Part shown: in pieces, positions 23,003 to 36,381 of the stretch
How the letters are laid out: every line of letters starts with the position of its first letter
How positions within the stretch are numbered: position 1 is the stretch's first letter
Source: Sequoia sempervirens
Lineage: Eukaryota > Streptophyta > Pinopsida > Cupressales > Cupressaceae
Direction: 5' to 3'
Length of the DNA: 64,000 bases
Assembly: GCA_007258455.2 (NCBI GenBank)
Contig: VDFB02193867.1
Coordinates: 531,889,071 to 531,953,070, forward strand
The notes under the pieces: model-generated
Database searches by the model: none
What the model was told of the DNA's origin: nothing
The model's input: only the letters and a program-made list of their open reading frames with translations
Program-made: the position numbers and the translations under genes

Positions 23003-24641
23003 TGTAACACCCCACCACGTAACCCTAGAGGACAAAGCAAACACAACAGAAGTGTAACAATTTTTTTTTGAAAATGTAATAATAACAAGTAAAGTGAACT
23101 ACACTTAACACATACATCCTCTAAGGTACACGACAACACTTACTTTTGAATCCCATAATATACAAAAGTATACTAATCCATAGCATATAAATAATACTCA
23201 TGAAATAAATAACATACATCCAAAGCATTAAACTCATCTCATTAGATACAAAGTACATTAAAGAATCATCCATATATTGCATTCATTCCATAAAGTAGTT
23301 ACAAGACTCATTTCCAAAATGAGGAAGATCATACAATAATGTTATAATAACAATGATACAAGAATCCTCCTCGAGTACAAATGAGGAGTAGTACATATAC
23401 ATAAGTATCCAACTGAACCAATAGTATACAAGAGATGGTACAAGTAACTGGAATATGTGAGCTCTCCAATCTGGAAGATCCTGCCATCACAAACATGTAG
23501 TGGAAACCCAACGACGTAAGGTGCATGTTCCACCCAACCAAGTGGTACCCGTAGGCCCACCCCCTGTGCTAGGAGATAGTAAAAGGGATTCCTTGGAAAA
23601 TCCAACAACCTCTAGACACAGGAACACACAATACTATACCATACAAGAAAAATACATACATAAAGGTTACATTGCTTCCAGAGTAAAATAATCAAGTATA
23701 TCAACTGCACAATACATATTGTTGTCATAGGAGGAGTGTCATCATAAAGTTGCATGGGTTACCCTGGTAAATCTTCCTAGGCCCCGACCCTCATCTTGGG
23801 TTACCCTAGTAGCCTCTCACAATCCTTGGTCCCACATGCAAACTGATGTAGAATCAATATATTTCAAAGAGACAAGATAATGATCTTGCCATTCTAGGCC
23901 TTCTTGTCTCATCCCAAGTCTAAACAAGCCCTTGAGCCCATGAGCGAGGCACAATTAACAAGTTATATGATTTAAGCTATCCTTTCCCCTAATACAATTA
24001 TTTAATTTCTATTGAATTAACTAACTCTCACATGAGTTACCCTGACACCACTTTGTGCGTCGTCCTCCAGTGAGAACCACTCCCCTACTGACAACACAAG
24101 GATCTAATCCAAAACCCAAGGGTAAACAAAATGCACAAAACGGATATTAAATCCCAATCCAAAATATAAGAGGCAACACATCCCGTTCAAAGTAACCAGG
24201 TGTTTAAACAAAATAACAACCAAGGGCACTACCTAAGGAAAATCAAAGGGCTGAACCATAAATCACAACCCCCTCCTAAAATTACAACATTTGAAAGGCT
24301 TACACATTCACAACATACTTCCCAACTTACGTGAACAAAAGACATGATAATTAAATAAGAAATCCAGGCAAGTAATAAAAAAAATTATCATTAGGATTTC
24401 CTTAAGCCAATTTCCATTTCAAGAAAACAATAATACATTGCTCAAATTAACCTAACTTAATGCAATATCATTTACAAACAATAAATAAATTAAATCTAAT
24501 TGTTTTAAATCAATTTCCCAATTTCCTCTTTTAAAATATTTCATTTTAAAATAACTAACTTGTGTTTTTGCATGCACCTATTATATTCATGATTTTAAAT
24601 ATTTTTATATATATTAATTTACAGTTTTCAAACAATACTAA

Positions 24642-24685
<44 letters not shown>

Positions 24686-24690
24686 ACACT
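23003..24690 (-). repeat. gypsy 5' LTR, truncated at a (CA)n run
   Basis: Matches 14345 to about 16030 at high identity, from TGTAACACCCCACC up to AACAATACTAAACA, then enters a (CA)n microsatellite at 24643-24690. Beyond it no LTR match is seen and the expected GGGGTGCTACA end is absent. The U3 part is lost. Confidence 0.78.
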
Positions 24691-25761
24691 AGCATACCTA
24701 TTTTTAAAAATATATGTAATGTACGCCGAGAGATATCTTTATCCACCTATAATATAAATAAAACAAAATAATCCTTAAATAGTAAAAAGTAAAATAACTC
24801 TTAAGTAAATAAGATAATCTAAGAGTGATAAAATAACCTAATTATTATATTAATTGAATTTTATTTACAACTATTTTCATTTTTCTAATTTTATTTACAT
24901 TTTTAAAGAGAATACTTGTTAACCCACCAAAAATATATGTAATCACCATGTTTTAAAATAGAAAAAAATAAGATTAATTATTTTTGAACAATAAGTTGGT
25001 AACTATCTTGACCTAATTATATATTTTGTATTTAAATGAATCATTAAATATACTAAAACATATGTATTCAAAAATATGTTTAATAAATATATAAATTTTA
25101 TTTAATTGATCTAATTAATCAAAGTGTTAAAATTTAATAATATTTTATTTTTAACATTGAACTCAAGTGTAAAAGTGCTTTCAATTTAACTATGTGTGTT
25201 TTTACATCAAGCTTTAATCACATTAATATAATGTATTAGTATATCATGTTATAAATGAAAACATATTTAGTTTAATTAAAATATATCATTGAATTATAAA
25301 GGGTATTGTACAATTTTTTTTCAATTAAGTTTAAACCTACACTTTCTTTTTTCATTCTCTTTATATATTTTTAGTCTTATTTTTCCATCTAATTTATTTT
25401 CTAATTTAATCCTATTTATTGCTCATTTTAACTCCTTGCTCTCCTACCCTTGTTTTTAATTCTCTTTCCACCTCCCTTCCTTTCAAGAGGTTCCATGTGC
25501 AATCTATATCCTTCCAATCCTCTTCTAATGCACCCATAATTGGAATCATAAATTGAACTCTAATTCTTGTGATTATTATATTCGTATTAGGGTTAAACTT
25601 AAAGTGATTATTATATTCATATTAGGGTTAAAATTAAAGTGATTATAACCATTAATCTATATTTTGGGGCAGCCCATAATATATTAAAATTGAATGTAAC
25701 CCTAATTAGATTAAAAATTTATTCTAACCTTAATCCTACCCTAATCGTAATTCTAACCATC
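24691..25761. other. AT-rich non-coding stretch with a 35-bp tandem pair
   Basis: No gene is seen. Two 35-bp units each containing ATTAGGGTTAAA lie head to tail at about 25569-25638, followed by a few ACCCTAA-like bits at 25699-25756. Confidence 0.55.
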
Positions 25762-27700
25762 TGTAATGTCCCCATTTTAGCTCTATGCTCTTCATTTGGA
25801 TTTATCCTATTTCTGGAAATCCATAGGCTAAACTGAAGCAAAAAATTAGGGCTTCCTCTTTTAGATGATTTTCTAAGGGTTTCTTCTTTCAGATACTATT
25901 CAGTTGGCATTCAGGGGATGTTGTGCAGACTTACTATTTATAGCAGTTCGTTATTTTTAGCAAGTCTATCTTTTAGCAGTATCTGTTTAGCAGTAGTTCA
26001 ATCCTTTGTAGTTCAGTTGTTCAGTTTGGATTTCTGATGGTTTTGAAGCGAACTTACTATTTTTGGCATTGGCTATTTTTAGTAAGTCTAAATTTGGCAG
26101 TAGCATCATCAACAATTTAGCTCAAGTCATCTTGCTATCCTTCAGTTTTAGTTTGGCTTTGGTTATCTCAATGGACTAAGTTTATACTTAGTCAATTTTA
26201 TGTTACTCAGTTGTACCCCACGCCTAGGAGTGATAACTTCATGTTTTTTTTAAAGAGGGGACATTTTGAGGTCAATTGTGCATTTAATGAATTATTAAAT
26301 GCTTTATTATTGCATTATTAAGTTGGACGCCTAAAGGGAGGTTGAATAAAGTTTTATTATTTCAAAAAGTAAAATGCTTAAAGGTGGCATCCCTCTTGGA
26401 AGTTGAAGTGATTCAACTTCTTGGAATTTGAAGTGATTCAGTTGCCAATTGAAGCTTATATATTGAGACTTTGAGAAGAGTTCTTCATCTTTGGAAAAAT
26501 ATAACGTTATGCTGTTGGTTTGAAATCCAGAATCCAGCTAAGGGAAAGCTTAGCAAATTTACTCCACTCTTCGGTCTTGAAACTATGGTTCCCTAGGTGG
26601 TGGACTGAGAGTGTGCTTCATCCAGAAGTACACATTGAGCATTATTATGGAGTTTTGGTGAGATATTTCCAGTTTTCATGTTGCTGGTTTATCATGCCTG
26701 AAAGTGATTTTTGTGTACAAATTTTAGTATGAATTTTATTTTGTTCTGGGTATTTGATCATTACTTTTCTATGATAGAGGCGACCATATTTGGAGGTTAT
26801 CATAATTTAATTCCAAGTTTCAGATTTTTGCAAGTGAAATTGCCCCTCTTGAGGGCCGTACTATTTAGTGAGGTCTTGGAATTCATGCAAGAATAATCTT
26901 CGAGCCTTTGTTGTAGTTTTTTGATTAAGTCTTGGGTTCCTACCTCCTAGAAAGCTTTTTCTTTTTATTTTAGGTCAATAGGAGCAGATTTGAGGGAGTT
27001 GTGTTCATTTTGGTGAGTTTTTTGTTGGTTGATAGACATTTCCAAATTGCAGATTTTTATATCAGATTGTTCTAGTTTTCTGATTTATGGCTTTGGAATA
27101 TTTATTTAAGAAAATTTTCATTGAAGAAACTATCATTTAATTGTATATTGTAATGATGGCTAAAAACATTTGAAATTTTGCAGTTATTCTTCATTGTAAA
27201 ACTTAAAACAGTAGTATTGTTTCAGTTCTTTAATTTGTTGCATTTTCTTGTAATTAATTCACAACATTGTAACCCCTAGATGGTTTACCACCAGTGTGGA
27301 TAAAGAACATTCTGAGCTTTCATTTGTCACCCATTGGAAAGTGGAGAATTCCCACTATTGAGTGGATGCCTGCCACAACAGATGAATTAGTTTTGCATTG
27401 TAATGTTTTATTCCCCCCACTAATTAACTGGTAGAGTGGAAATCTTCCATGGCTAGTTATCCGCCTAGTTATTTTAGTTTGTAATACTTACTCTGCCATA
27501 TGTTAGCACCTCGCCTTTAAAGGGATCTTGTGTGCACATTCTCGGCATTGAGTTTAGTTTACACTTCCAGTTGTAAGCAATTTCAATTGTTGAGTTATTT
27601 GATCCTAGGGATCCTCTGACCATATACTCGCCCCTCTTCCTTCAGTGGTTTTAAGGTGCATTCCTTGTTAGAGTTGCTTTGATAGAGATTTGGTTTTTGG
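25762..27700 (+). repeat. LTR-like non-coding sequence
   Basis: It begins TGTAATGTCCCC, a start common in plant LTRs, and runs about 1.9 kb with no coding motif to a TTTTTGGCGCTAATGC stretch near 27690 that might be a decayed primer-binding site. No partner LTR is present apart from the post-gap duplicate. Short open stretches at 26520-26896 have no recognisable domain. A solo LTR or 5' LTR remnant is my best guess, with low certainty. Confidence 0.3.
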
Positions 27701-27839
27701 CGCTAATGCTAATCAGATTGTCCAAGTGTTGGTTATTGTGTAAAAATTGTGGCAAAAAATTGGTTAGCATATTTCAAGTCCACTCCCTATAAATTATTAT
27801 ATTTAAAATATTATAATAATATATTTAATCTATTACTAA

Positions 27840-28350
27840 ATGGACCCTAATCTTAACCAAAATATAAGCATAATTAAAGGCTAACCCCATCCCTAACCCC
27901 AAATGAATCATAATGTCAAACCTAACCCTAATCCTTATTGAATTGTAATAGTAATTGTAACACTATACAAGCCCTAACCTTAATTCATCCTAAAACCCTC
28001 ATACTAATATAACCCTAGCCTTGCAAATTGTAATTCTAATCCTAATTAAACATAGCAATAATTATAAACCTATAAGAACCCTAACCTTAATTCATCCTAG
28101 AACTCTAATCCTAATTGAACCCTAACCTTGCAAATTGTAATTCTAATCCTAATTGAACATAGAAACAATTATAAAACTATAAGAACTCTAACCTTAACTA
28201 AATCGTAGAACCCTCACACTAATCTAAACCTAACCTTAATCATAATTGAACCATAAACGTAATTGAAATTTAACCCTAATTGAAACTTAACCTTGAAAAA
28301 ACTATAATCTTAATCCTAATTAAATTGTAATCTAACCCTAACCATAATAA
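27840..28350 (-). repeat. degenerate CCCTAA-like array
   Basis: AACCCTAATCCTAATTGAA-type units recur for about 500 bp, more degraded than those at 6.4 and 12.3 kb. A roughly 115-bp sub-repeat is visible (TTGCAAATTGTAATTCTAAT at about 28021 and again near 28127). Confidence 0.6.
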
Positions 28351-28567
28351 TAATATTATATAAATTATTTTAAGAACTTATTTTTATTTGTTATAATAAA
28401 TTTATTATATGTTCTTTGTATTTAATTTTGTAATTTTTTAACATGATTTTAAATGTGCACTTATTATGAAAAGTCTTTCTATTAGATGCATATTTAAATT
28501 GCTATTATTTTGTACAATAAAATATTTAGTGAAACTTTAAATTTATAATATTTCATTATAAATATAT

Positions 28568-28832
28568 ATTGATTTTGAAAAAAAATAGAATATGAACACT
28601 AGTAGAATTTGTCAAATAAATGACTATGTGACTAAAAATTTTAGTCACATGACTAACACTAGTAGTATTTGGAAAATAAATGACTAATTTGGTCATTTAT
28701 AAGTGACTAATTTGGTCATTGGGTAAAATCATAACTAAATGACTAATATCAGAAAAATAAAAATGACTAAATAATTGACTAATATCAGACAAACAAAAAT
28801 GACTAAATAAATGACTAAATAAATGTGCTCAT
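28568..28832. repeat. AAATGACTAA repeats with a 25-bp palindrome
   Basis: AAATGACTAA and close variants occur about ten times. At 28626-28650 there is a perfect palindrome with 12-bp arms (ATGTGACTAAAA / TTTTAGTCACAT) around one A. ACACTAGTAG flanks it on both sides. Confidence 0.6.
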
Positions 28833-28848
28833 TATTAAAATCTTGGCC

Positions 28849-29310
28849 ATAATTTTCATTTTAATAAACATACTCTAAAACCTTCGTCAAGACCTTATTT
28901 TCAATCATAGCCCACCATAATTAATAATAAAATATTACAAATAAAATTATTAATAATTTTTTTTTGTGGAATAAATATTTTGATTTGTGGTGTCATCATA
29001 TGAACACCAAAGTTTCTTCTAAAGTGACGAAAAACCACCAAATTATAAAAATTAACGAAAATCATAAGAGAACCTAAAAAACTAAAACTCAAAAACCTTG
29101 AAAAACAAAACAATAAGCAAAAGGAAGAGAAAAAAAAAGAGATAAGAATAAGCAACCAAATAATCTAAAAGGAAAAAGGACCAATTTTTTTTTTATAAGC
29201 ATAATTTTCATTTTAATAAACATACTCTAAAACCTTGGTGAAAACTTTATTTTCAATGTAGCCTGCCAAAATGGAGCAGTAAGTCGAAACCTTATTTTCA
29301 AGGTAGCCCG
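28849..29310. repeat. direct repeat pair, about 70 bp, 352 bp apart
   Basis: 28849-28920 and 29201-29272 share AAACATACTCTAAAACCTT and neighbouring sequence; a shorter third part (CCTTATTTTCAAGGTAGCCC) follows at about 29290. No coding sense was found. Confidence 0.55.
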
Positions 29311-29528
29311 CCAAAAAGAGAAGTAAAGCGACACCTGATTTTGGATTGCAACCTCTGCCCATTTTTCTGCAATAGACATGATTTGTGCATAATCTTGTGG
29401 TAAGTCACTTTCCATGGTTTTAGTTAATTTTACTTTTCAAATCTATAAGAGGTCAGGCCATATGATCCGTTCTTTTTAATAAATTTACTAGCTGCTTGTT
29501 GACTAACAATGATTATCTTCTTTTTTAG

Positions 29529-29600
29529 GCTAATTATGGAAAAGCATATCCATCTTGTGTTGCAGAAGTTAAGGATTTATATATAGAACTTGGAATCAAG
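29529..29600 (+). pseudogene. FPS: single farnesyl diphosphate synthase exon
   Basis: A 72-bp open exon flanked by a pyrimidine-rich TTTTTTAG acceptor and a GTATGT donor. It reads ANYGKAYPSCVAEV then KDLYIELGIK, matching the ENYGK-DP--VAKVK-LY-EL segment near the C-terminus of plant farnesyl diphosphate synthase (IPP + DMAPP/GPP to FPP, cytosolic isoprenoid pathway). No preceding or following exon with the aspartate-rich DDxxD motifs was found nearby, so it is probably a stranded exon rather than part of a live gene. The post-gap version (49374-49445) has the DP of the family (GEEDPSC), which this one lacks. Confidence 0.6.
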
Positions 29601-30366
29601 GTATGTTTATTTTTCTCTTTTCCATTATGAGATGTTAAAAGTGATCTTTTCTTTTCAAAGTTTTCCACTATCAAATTGCATAGTTCATGAGAACCTACTT
29701 TTTATCCTATAAAATGATATTAAAGGGACATGTAGATTGAGTTATACATACAAATTTCAGAATTTGAACTCTTAAAATTAGCTTCCACTTTAAAAGGGGG
29801 CATGCAAATGCTTGAAGTTGAGTGTAAAAGAGGTAACACATGAAAAGGATGAACAACAATAATAAAGTGAAAGTGGCTCTTCTGTCAACCATATGAAATT
29901 ACAATGAAAAGGAGCACAAGGATGGTAGGGGTTTAACGTTTACAGTGCAGTGGAATAGTAGTTCAATTGTACAGTAGATTTCATCCTACTTTGTTTGAAA
30001 ACTCTTACTGAATTCCCAAAAATAGGAGCTCCCAAATGATGCCAATAGATATTATAAATAGAAAACAAACAAAAATATTTTCATATAAAAACAAGAGTTG
30101 ATTCATAGACCCTATGAAAATATCTAACTTTTTGGCTCCCCTTTGATACTTTTTTGCATACTTACAGATTACATCTCCATGATTAATATGGACTGGAAGG
30201 GTTGAAAGGGAACATGTTAGTCTTTTCCATTTATTGGGAAATAAAGAGTTTGAAGTGACAGAAAGAATCAAATGTAGCTCTTTACTCTAGATGCTTTATT
30301 CTCATTCGGTTATTAATATATCCAAATATAAACCATGATGACTTAAATCAGAACTAGAAGAAATCT
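29601..30366. other. COG1 3'-flank-like sequence up to the assembly gap
   Basis: Matches 49446-50219 and, from about 29940 on, 52585-52996, both of which lie downstream of COG1 pseudogene copies. No coding part of COG1 itself is reached before the run of N. Confidence 0.7.
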
Positions 30367-30466
30367 NNNNNNNNNNNNNNNNNNNNNNNNNNNNNNNNNN
30401 NNNNNNNNNNNNNNNNNNNNNNNNNNNNNNNNNNNNNNNNNNNNNNNNNNNNNNNNNNNNNNNNNN
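30367..30466. other. assembly gap, exactly 100 N
   Basis: A run of 100 N, a conventional unknown-size gap. The sequence on its two sides is the end and the beginning of the same 19.7 kb segment. Confidence 0.98.
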
Positions 30467-32119
30467 TGTGAACCAAGGAAGATACATCTAGTTGCAACGA
30501 AACATATCCTGAGATACTTGCTTGGCACAGTTGGATATGGGCTGAGATATTCTTTAGGTGTGGATTTGAAGTTGCATGGTTATACTAATTTTGATTGGGC
30601 AGGGTGTGTCACTAATTGGAAGAGAACCTCTGGATGTTGGTTCAGTTTGGGTTCTGCGATGATATCTTGTTGCAACAGGAAGCAATCATCTGTAGCATTG
30701 AGTAAACAAAGGCTAAGTATATTGCAGCTTGTGTGGCAGCTCGAGAAGTAGTGTGGCTTTGGAAGCTCCTTGCAGGATTGTTTGGGAAATAAATGGAGCC
30801 TACTATCATTCATTGTGATAAAAAAAGTTGTGTGAAGCTTTCTCCCAATCTTGTGTTTCATGACATAACGAAACATGTTGAGATCAAATACCATTATATC
30901 AAAGATATGGTATTAAGGAAAGCAATTCATTTGAGGTATATCAGAACTGATGAGCAGACGACAAACATTCTCACTAAGCCTCTCTCTAGGATAAAGTTTG
31001 TGTACTTTCGAGACAAGCTTTGTATGGTGGAGAATCAAGCCCTAGCTGAGAAGGAGTCTTAGTATCACTGATCCTCTTTAATGCATTTCTCTTTGAGAAG
31101 AGATTTGACGTGAAATACCTTGTTTCCACCCTCTGGGAGAGCCATGGTGGATGTCATGTGTGTGACTCCATGACAACATCACGTGTGAGAGTCCATGATG
31201 ATTTTCTTGTACTTGTGTTTCACCTTCTGGGAGATCCATGGTGAATGTCACGATGAGGTGACAACATCACGTTGAGTGATGAGCACTTGTACATACCATA
31301 CATCAGTGTAGCCATGATGGTTGATATCATGATGAGGTGATATCTTTCCTTTCCATATATGGGTGTTTCCATTATGGTTGACATCACGATGAGGTGATAT
31401 GTCTTATGCAGTTGGAAGTATCCTCCCTAGCCGAGAGGGAGTGTTGATGTTCATAGCATTTTCGGTTGTATTCTTCCAACAATCCCCTTACATGATGATA
31501 AATTAAATTATAGCCAAGGGATATTTAGTTTATAGAGATTTCAATTTTTTGAAGAGGCACGATTTTATTAATTGAAGAGGCATGATTTTAATGAAGAGAT
31601 ATATTTTATGAGGCTGACCTCATGCTCCTTGTACGTGATTTACAAAGGGACATACTCCTCTTAGGCACAATTTTATATGAAGAGATATAATTCATTTGGT
31701 GGCCGAATTTTGGTGGAGGCCAACTTGTTATGAAGGGTCACGTCCTCTCCACTACACATTTTATATATACTTGATGTTCTCTCATTGTTGATCATTGATT
31801 ATTCATTAGTTATTCATCAATATTCTGAGGTGCGAATAAGCGGAAGGAGTAGAGCAGTTCAATTCATTATAAAAGGCCGAGATCATCATCTTAGAGCATT
31901 ATCATATTACTGTGTGAGTATTAGATTGTGGTGCTTTCTCTTGGCCTTGATATCGACCTCTATTGTAAAAGAGACTCACTTTGTGTTTCAATATATAAGG
32001 GATATATTGTTGCTGGGTTTTTCTCCCTCAAGTGGAGGGTTTTCCAAGGGTATCCATTGTGTTTTGTGTTTGATTTTGAATTAATTTTTTGTGCATTACA
32101 TCTGATCATAAAACTAACA
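30467..32119 (+). mobile_element. copia 3' part, second copy
   Basis: Starts abruptly at the gap in the middle of the RNase H/RT connection and continues through the frameshifted RNase H (30467-31062) to the 3' LTR (31442-32119). No 5' part exists. It carries the same frameshift as the first copy. Confidence 0.92.
31442..32119 (+). repeat. copia 3' LTR, second copy
   Basis: Essentially identical to 11619-12296, with the same ends. Confidence 0.9.
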
Positions 32120-32313
32120 AACCCTACCCCTACCCCTAACCCTAATCCCAACCCAAACCATAACGCAAATCTAAAAACAACCCCTAATCTTATCCACAAT
32201 TCAAATATTTATCTTTCATTAATCACTTGCTTTAACCATAATCATAACCCTACATATAATCCTATGCTTACCCCTAACCCTAACCCTAACACTAGCCCTA
32301 AACCTATAAATAA
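32120..32313 (-). repeat. CCCTAA-type array, second copy
   Basis: Same as 12297-12490, with one visible base difference near its end. Confidence 0.7.
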
Positions 32314-32604
32314 AATAATTAAAAAATAATATAATATTTACTTTATAATAGTTATAAGATAATATTAACAATAATATAATAGTAATATTATATATTAATA
32401 ATAACATATGAATAATCAAATAGTACCAACATTAATAATAATGTAATTAAATTGAAAATATAATAAAATTTTAGTAATTATAACAATATAATGCGTATAT
32501 TAATAAAATAATAATATAATACTAATATTAATAATATGATATTATCATTTAATAATATTTTAATATAATATTATTGATTGTGTAGTGCTGCCACTGAAAC
32601 TAGT

Positions 32605-32771
32605 ACATATATACCTTATATATAATCTATATAATATACACTGAGATATATCATTTTTGAGGCATATTTTTTAAAATTTGAAAAAGAATATATAAAAAAG
32701 CACAAAAAATATGCCTCAAAATTTATATATATCAGTGTATATTATATAGATTAAATATAAGGTATATATGT
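32605..32771. repeat. AT-rich foldback, second copy
   Basis: Same inverted repeat as 12782-12948, with no differences seen in the arms. Confidence 0.7.
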
Positions 32772-33322
32772 TAGTAATAAAATCTTCATTTAATAATTCT
32801 GATTTGAAACATTAAAAATTCAATAATATACTTAGGATGCAAACTATTATAAAAATTTAATAATAAAATACTGAAAGAGACCATATCAAAACATTCATGA
32901 ATTGATTTTCTTGAATGGATACATTTAAGATGCATATGCTAGTGTAACATAGGAAAATAAGCAAGTTAAGCAGTACAATGCATAAACTCAAACTAAACCT
33001 ACACTAACAACAAAGAAAAATGGAATATAAAAAACATAAATACAAGAATGATCTCACTAGACATCTATGTGATTCTATGAATAACCTTGATTGCACTTCT
33101 CCATTTTTCTATTATATGATAATTGCCCTCAGATTTCTCTTAAGTGTGCAAGCATAGCCTCATGATAGTGTTATTAGCAAAACATCAAAGATTCTAAAGT
33201 TGACTGCTTTGTATTTCTGACACAAGGTATTCATTATACATTTGCAAGTTATTTTGGATCCAATATACACCTAGGAGTCAAGGCCGACTACCTATGAGTT
33301 GTGACACCGGTTACACAGTGTA

Positions 33323-34098
33323 GAGAGATGGTTGATACAGAACCTTGGATTACATCATTTGATGTTTATGCCCACTATTCGGGCAAACCGAGGGATACTC
33401 ACTGCACTTTGTGAGCAATGGCATTCTAAGACATCATCTTTCCATTTTCCTATAAGAGAGGCAACTATTACCTTATAGGATGTCTATAGGATTCTCCGAT
33501 TGCCAATTAGGGGCAAGAGAGTCCTCTATGATACCCAGAGGGGTTATAGTGAGTAGGCCTATTTTTATGTGTATGATGATATTAGACAACTAGGTATAGA
33601 GCATAATGAGATCAGATGGCATTTCCTTGTTGATAGATATGAGCGGATTGATTGTTGTGCACTTTGATTGTTGGGATTATTTTACCTAACCATTGAGGGC
33701 ACAAGTTTCCTATTGTGTGGGGGGAGATGTTGGTAGGGATGTTAGAGATTCAGGTTGTATATGCATGCAGCCCCTTTTTACTTGTGATGTTATATTTTCA
33801 CTTGCATGATATAACTTATATGGAGGCATAGTCTATGAGCTATGGTACCACTCTTCTGATGATCTGGGCGTGGGAGAACATTGTTGTTTTCCACCCACCA
33901 GTCATATTTGAGTTACAAGATAGATCACCTTATGTTTTTTGATATGCCGAGACCGTCAATCAGACTCATGTTGGAGACATAGGGTATTGGAGGCATGCTA
34001 TTGATACCCTCATGCAGTTTATCTGGAGGCCATATATGGATTGTGCACAGTGGCAGGATGAGCATCGACACTTTCCTTTTTGTCGACGGACGTGATAT
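33323..34098 (+). pseudogene. PMD pseudogene, second copy
   Basis: Same frame and stops as 13500-14275, with about 2 percent differences. It adds a stop where the first copy has a serine codon near 33940 (TCA to TGA in the SPYVF-Y segment), so the two versions have decayed separately. Confidence 0.72.
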
Positions 34099-34167
34099 CT
34101 GATTGGGAGGACCGTGTCTAGAGTTCACATTATTGAGAGACACCTACCAGAAAAAGTCTCCAAATAG

Positions 34168-35882
34168 TGTAATGCCCCACCACGTGACCCTAGGGGACGA
34201 CAGAAACACAACGAAAGCGTAACAATTTTTTTTTTAAATTTTAATAATAACAAGTAAAGTGAACTACACTTAACACATACATCCTCTAAGGTACGTGACA
34301 ACACTTACTTTTGAATCCCATAATATACAAAAGTAAACTAATCCATAGCATATAAATAATACTCATGAAATAAATAAATACATCCAAAGCATTAAACTCA
34401 TCTCATTAGATGCAAAGTACATTAAAGAATCATCAATAGATTTCATTCATTCCATAAAACAGTTACAAGACTCATTTCCAACATGAGCAAGATCATACAA
34501 TAATGTTACAATAACAATGATACAAGAATCCTCCTCGAGTAAAAATGAGGAGTAGTACATATACATAAGTATCCAACCAAACCAATAGTATACAAGAGAT
34601 GGTACAAGTAACTGGAACATGCGAGCTCTCCAATCTGGAAGATCCCGCTATCACGAACATGTAGTGGAATCCCAATGGTGTAAGGTGCATGTTCCACCCA
34701 ACCAAGTGGTACCCGAAGGCCCACCCCCCATGCTAGGAGATAGTAAAAGGGATTCCTAGGAAAATCCAACAACCTCTAGACACAAGCAACACACAATACT
34801 ATACCATGCAAGAACAATACATACTTAAAGGTTACATTGCTTCCAAAGTAAAATAATCAAGTATATCAACTGCACAATACATACTATTGTCATAGGAGGA
34901 GTGTCATCACAAAACTGCATGGGTACCCTTGCAGATCTTCCTAGGCATTGACCCCCATCTTGGGTTACCCTAGTAGGATCTCACAATCCCCGACCCCACA
35001 TGCAAACCAATGCAGAATCAATATCTTTCAAAGAGACAAGATAATGATCTTTCTATTCCAGACCTTCTCATCTCATCCCAATTCTAAATAAGCCCTTGAG
35101 CCCACGAGCAAGGCACAATTAACAAGTTATATGATTTAAGCTATCCTTTCCCCTAATACAATTATTTAATTTCCATTGAATTAACTAACTCTCACATGAG
35201 TTACCCTGGCACCACTTTGTGCACCGACCCCAAGTGAGATCCACTCCCCTACTGAAAACACATGGATCTAATCCAAAACCCAAGGGTAAACAAATGCACA
35301 AAATGGATATTAAATCCCAATCCAAAATATAAGAGGCAACACATTCCGTTTGAAGTAACTGGGTGTTTAAAAAAAATAACAACCAAGTGCACTACCCAAG
35401 GGAAATCAAAGGGCTGAACCATAAATCATAACAACCCCCTCCTAAAATTACATCTGGAAGGCTTACACATTCACAACTAACATACTTCCCAACTTACGTG
35501 AACAAAAGAAATCATAATTAAATAAGCAATTTAGGCAAGTAATAAAAAAACTTATCGTTAGGATTTTCTTAATCCAATTCCCATTTCAAGAAAACAATAA
35601 TACATTGCTCAAATTAACCTAACTTAATGCAATATCATTTACAGACAATAAATAAATTAAATCTAATTGTTTTAAATCAATTTCCCAATTTCCTCTTTTA
35701 AAACATTTCATTTTAAAATAACTAACTTGTGCTTTTGCATGCACCTATTATATTGATTTTAAATATATATATATATATATATTTAAATTTACAATTTTCA
35801 AACAATACTAAACATATATATTTAAATATATATATATACACACACACACACATATATATATACATGTATATATATATACATG

Positions 35883-35914
<32 letters not shown>

Positions 35915-36350
35915 CATATATACATACATATATATATATATAAATATATATTTATTCATATACATATATGCATTTACATGCATATTATATATATGATATA
36001 TTAAAAAAACAATATAAAATAAAAATCATATATATTAAAAGGGGCAGATGAAAGTTTAATAGCCACCATTATTGGTTGGCTGTGATAGGCTGTACACACA
36101 ATTAGCTTCCCATATAGGGTGCACAACCTGTGTAGGCAACGCTAGGCACTTGCCTCCATAGCCCGGCTCCCCCTATGGGGGCGGCTTTGGGGGTAGCCCC
36201 CCAAACCCCGATACAAATATAAATTTAGGTCTATAAAATTTCTCAGACCTGCAGTTTAAAATCACCGTACAGTTTTCAATTCCATATTTTTTAATATAAT
36301 TTTTTTCCCCAAATTATTTTCTACAGGGATTAAATAACATATAAAAATAT

Positions 36351-36381
<31 letters not shown>

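Larger units (their letters stand above)
14345..24690 (-). mobile_element. dead Ty3/gypsy element (chromovirus-like), one LTR truncated
   Basis: On the minus strand, an element with gag, protease, RT, RNase H and integrase in gypsy order and a chromodomain-like C-terminus. Its 3' LTR (14345-18201) is complete at 3857 bp, with TGTA...TACA ends. The 5' LTR (23003 to about 24690) matches only the part of the 3' LTR nearest the primer-binding site, up to a (CA)n run, so about 2.2 kb including the U3 promoter part is missing. Many stops and frameshifts make it defective. Long LTRs plus the C-terminal domain fit the Tekay/Del lineage, which is inference. Confidence 0.88.

Noticed and set aside
29227..29415. 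A minus-strand coding exon reading ESDLPQDYAQIMSIAEKWAE
   Set aside because: It looks protein-like and ends at a GTAAGT-like site on the plus strand, but I found no family match, and it lies within the direct-repeat region; left unannotated.
30302..30528. Open frames crossing the run of N
   Set aside because: They exist only because the N run contains no stop; the bases are unknown.
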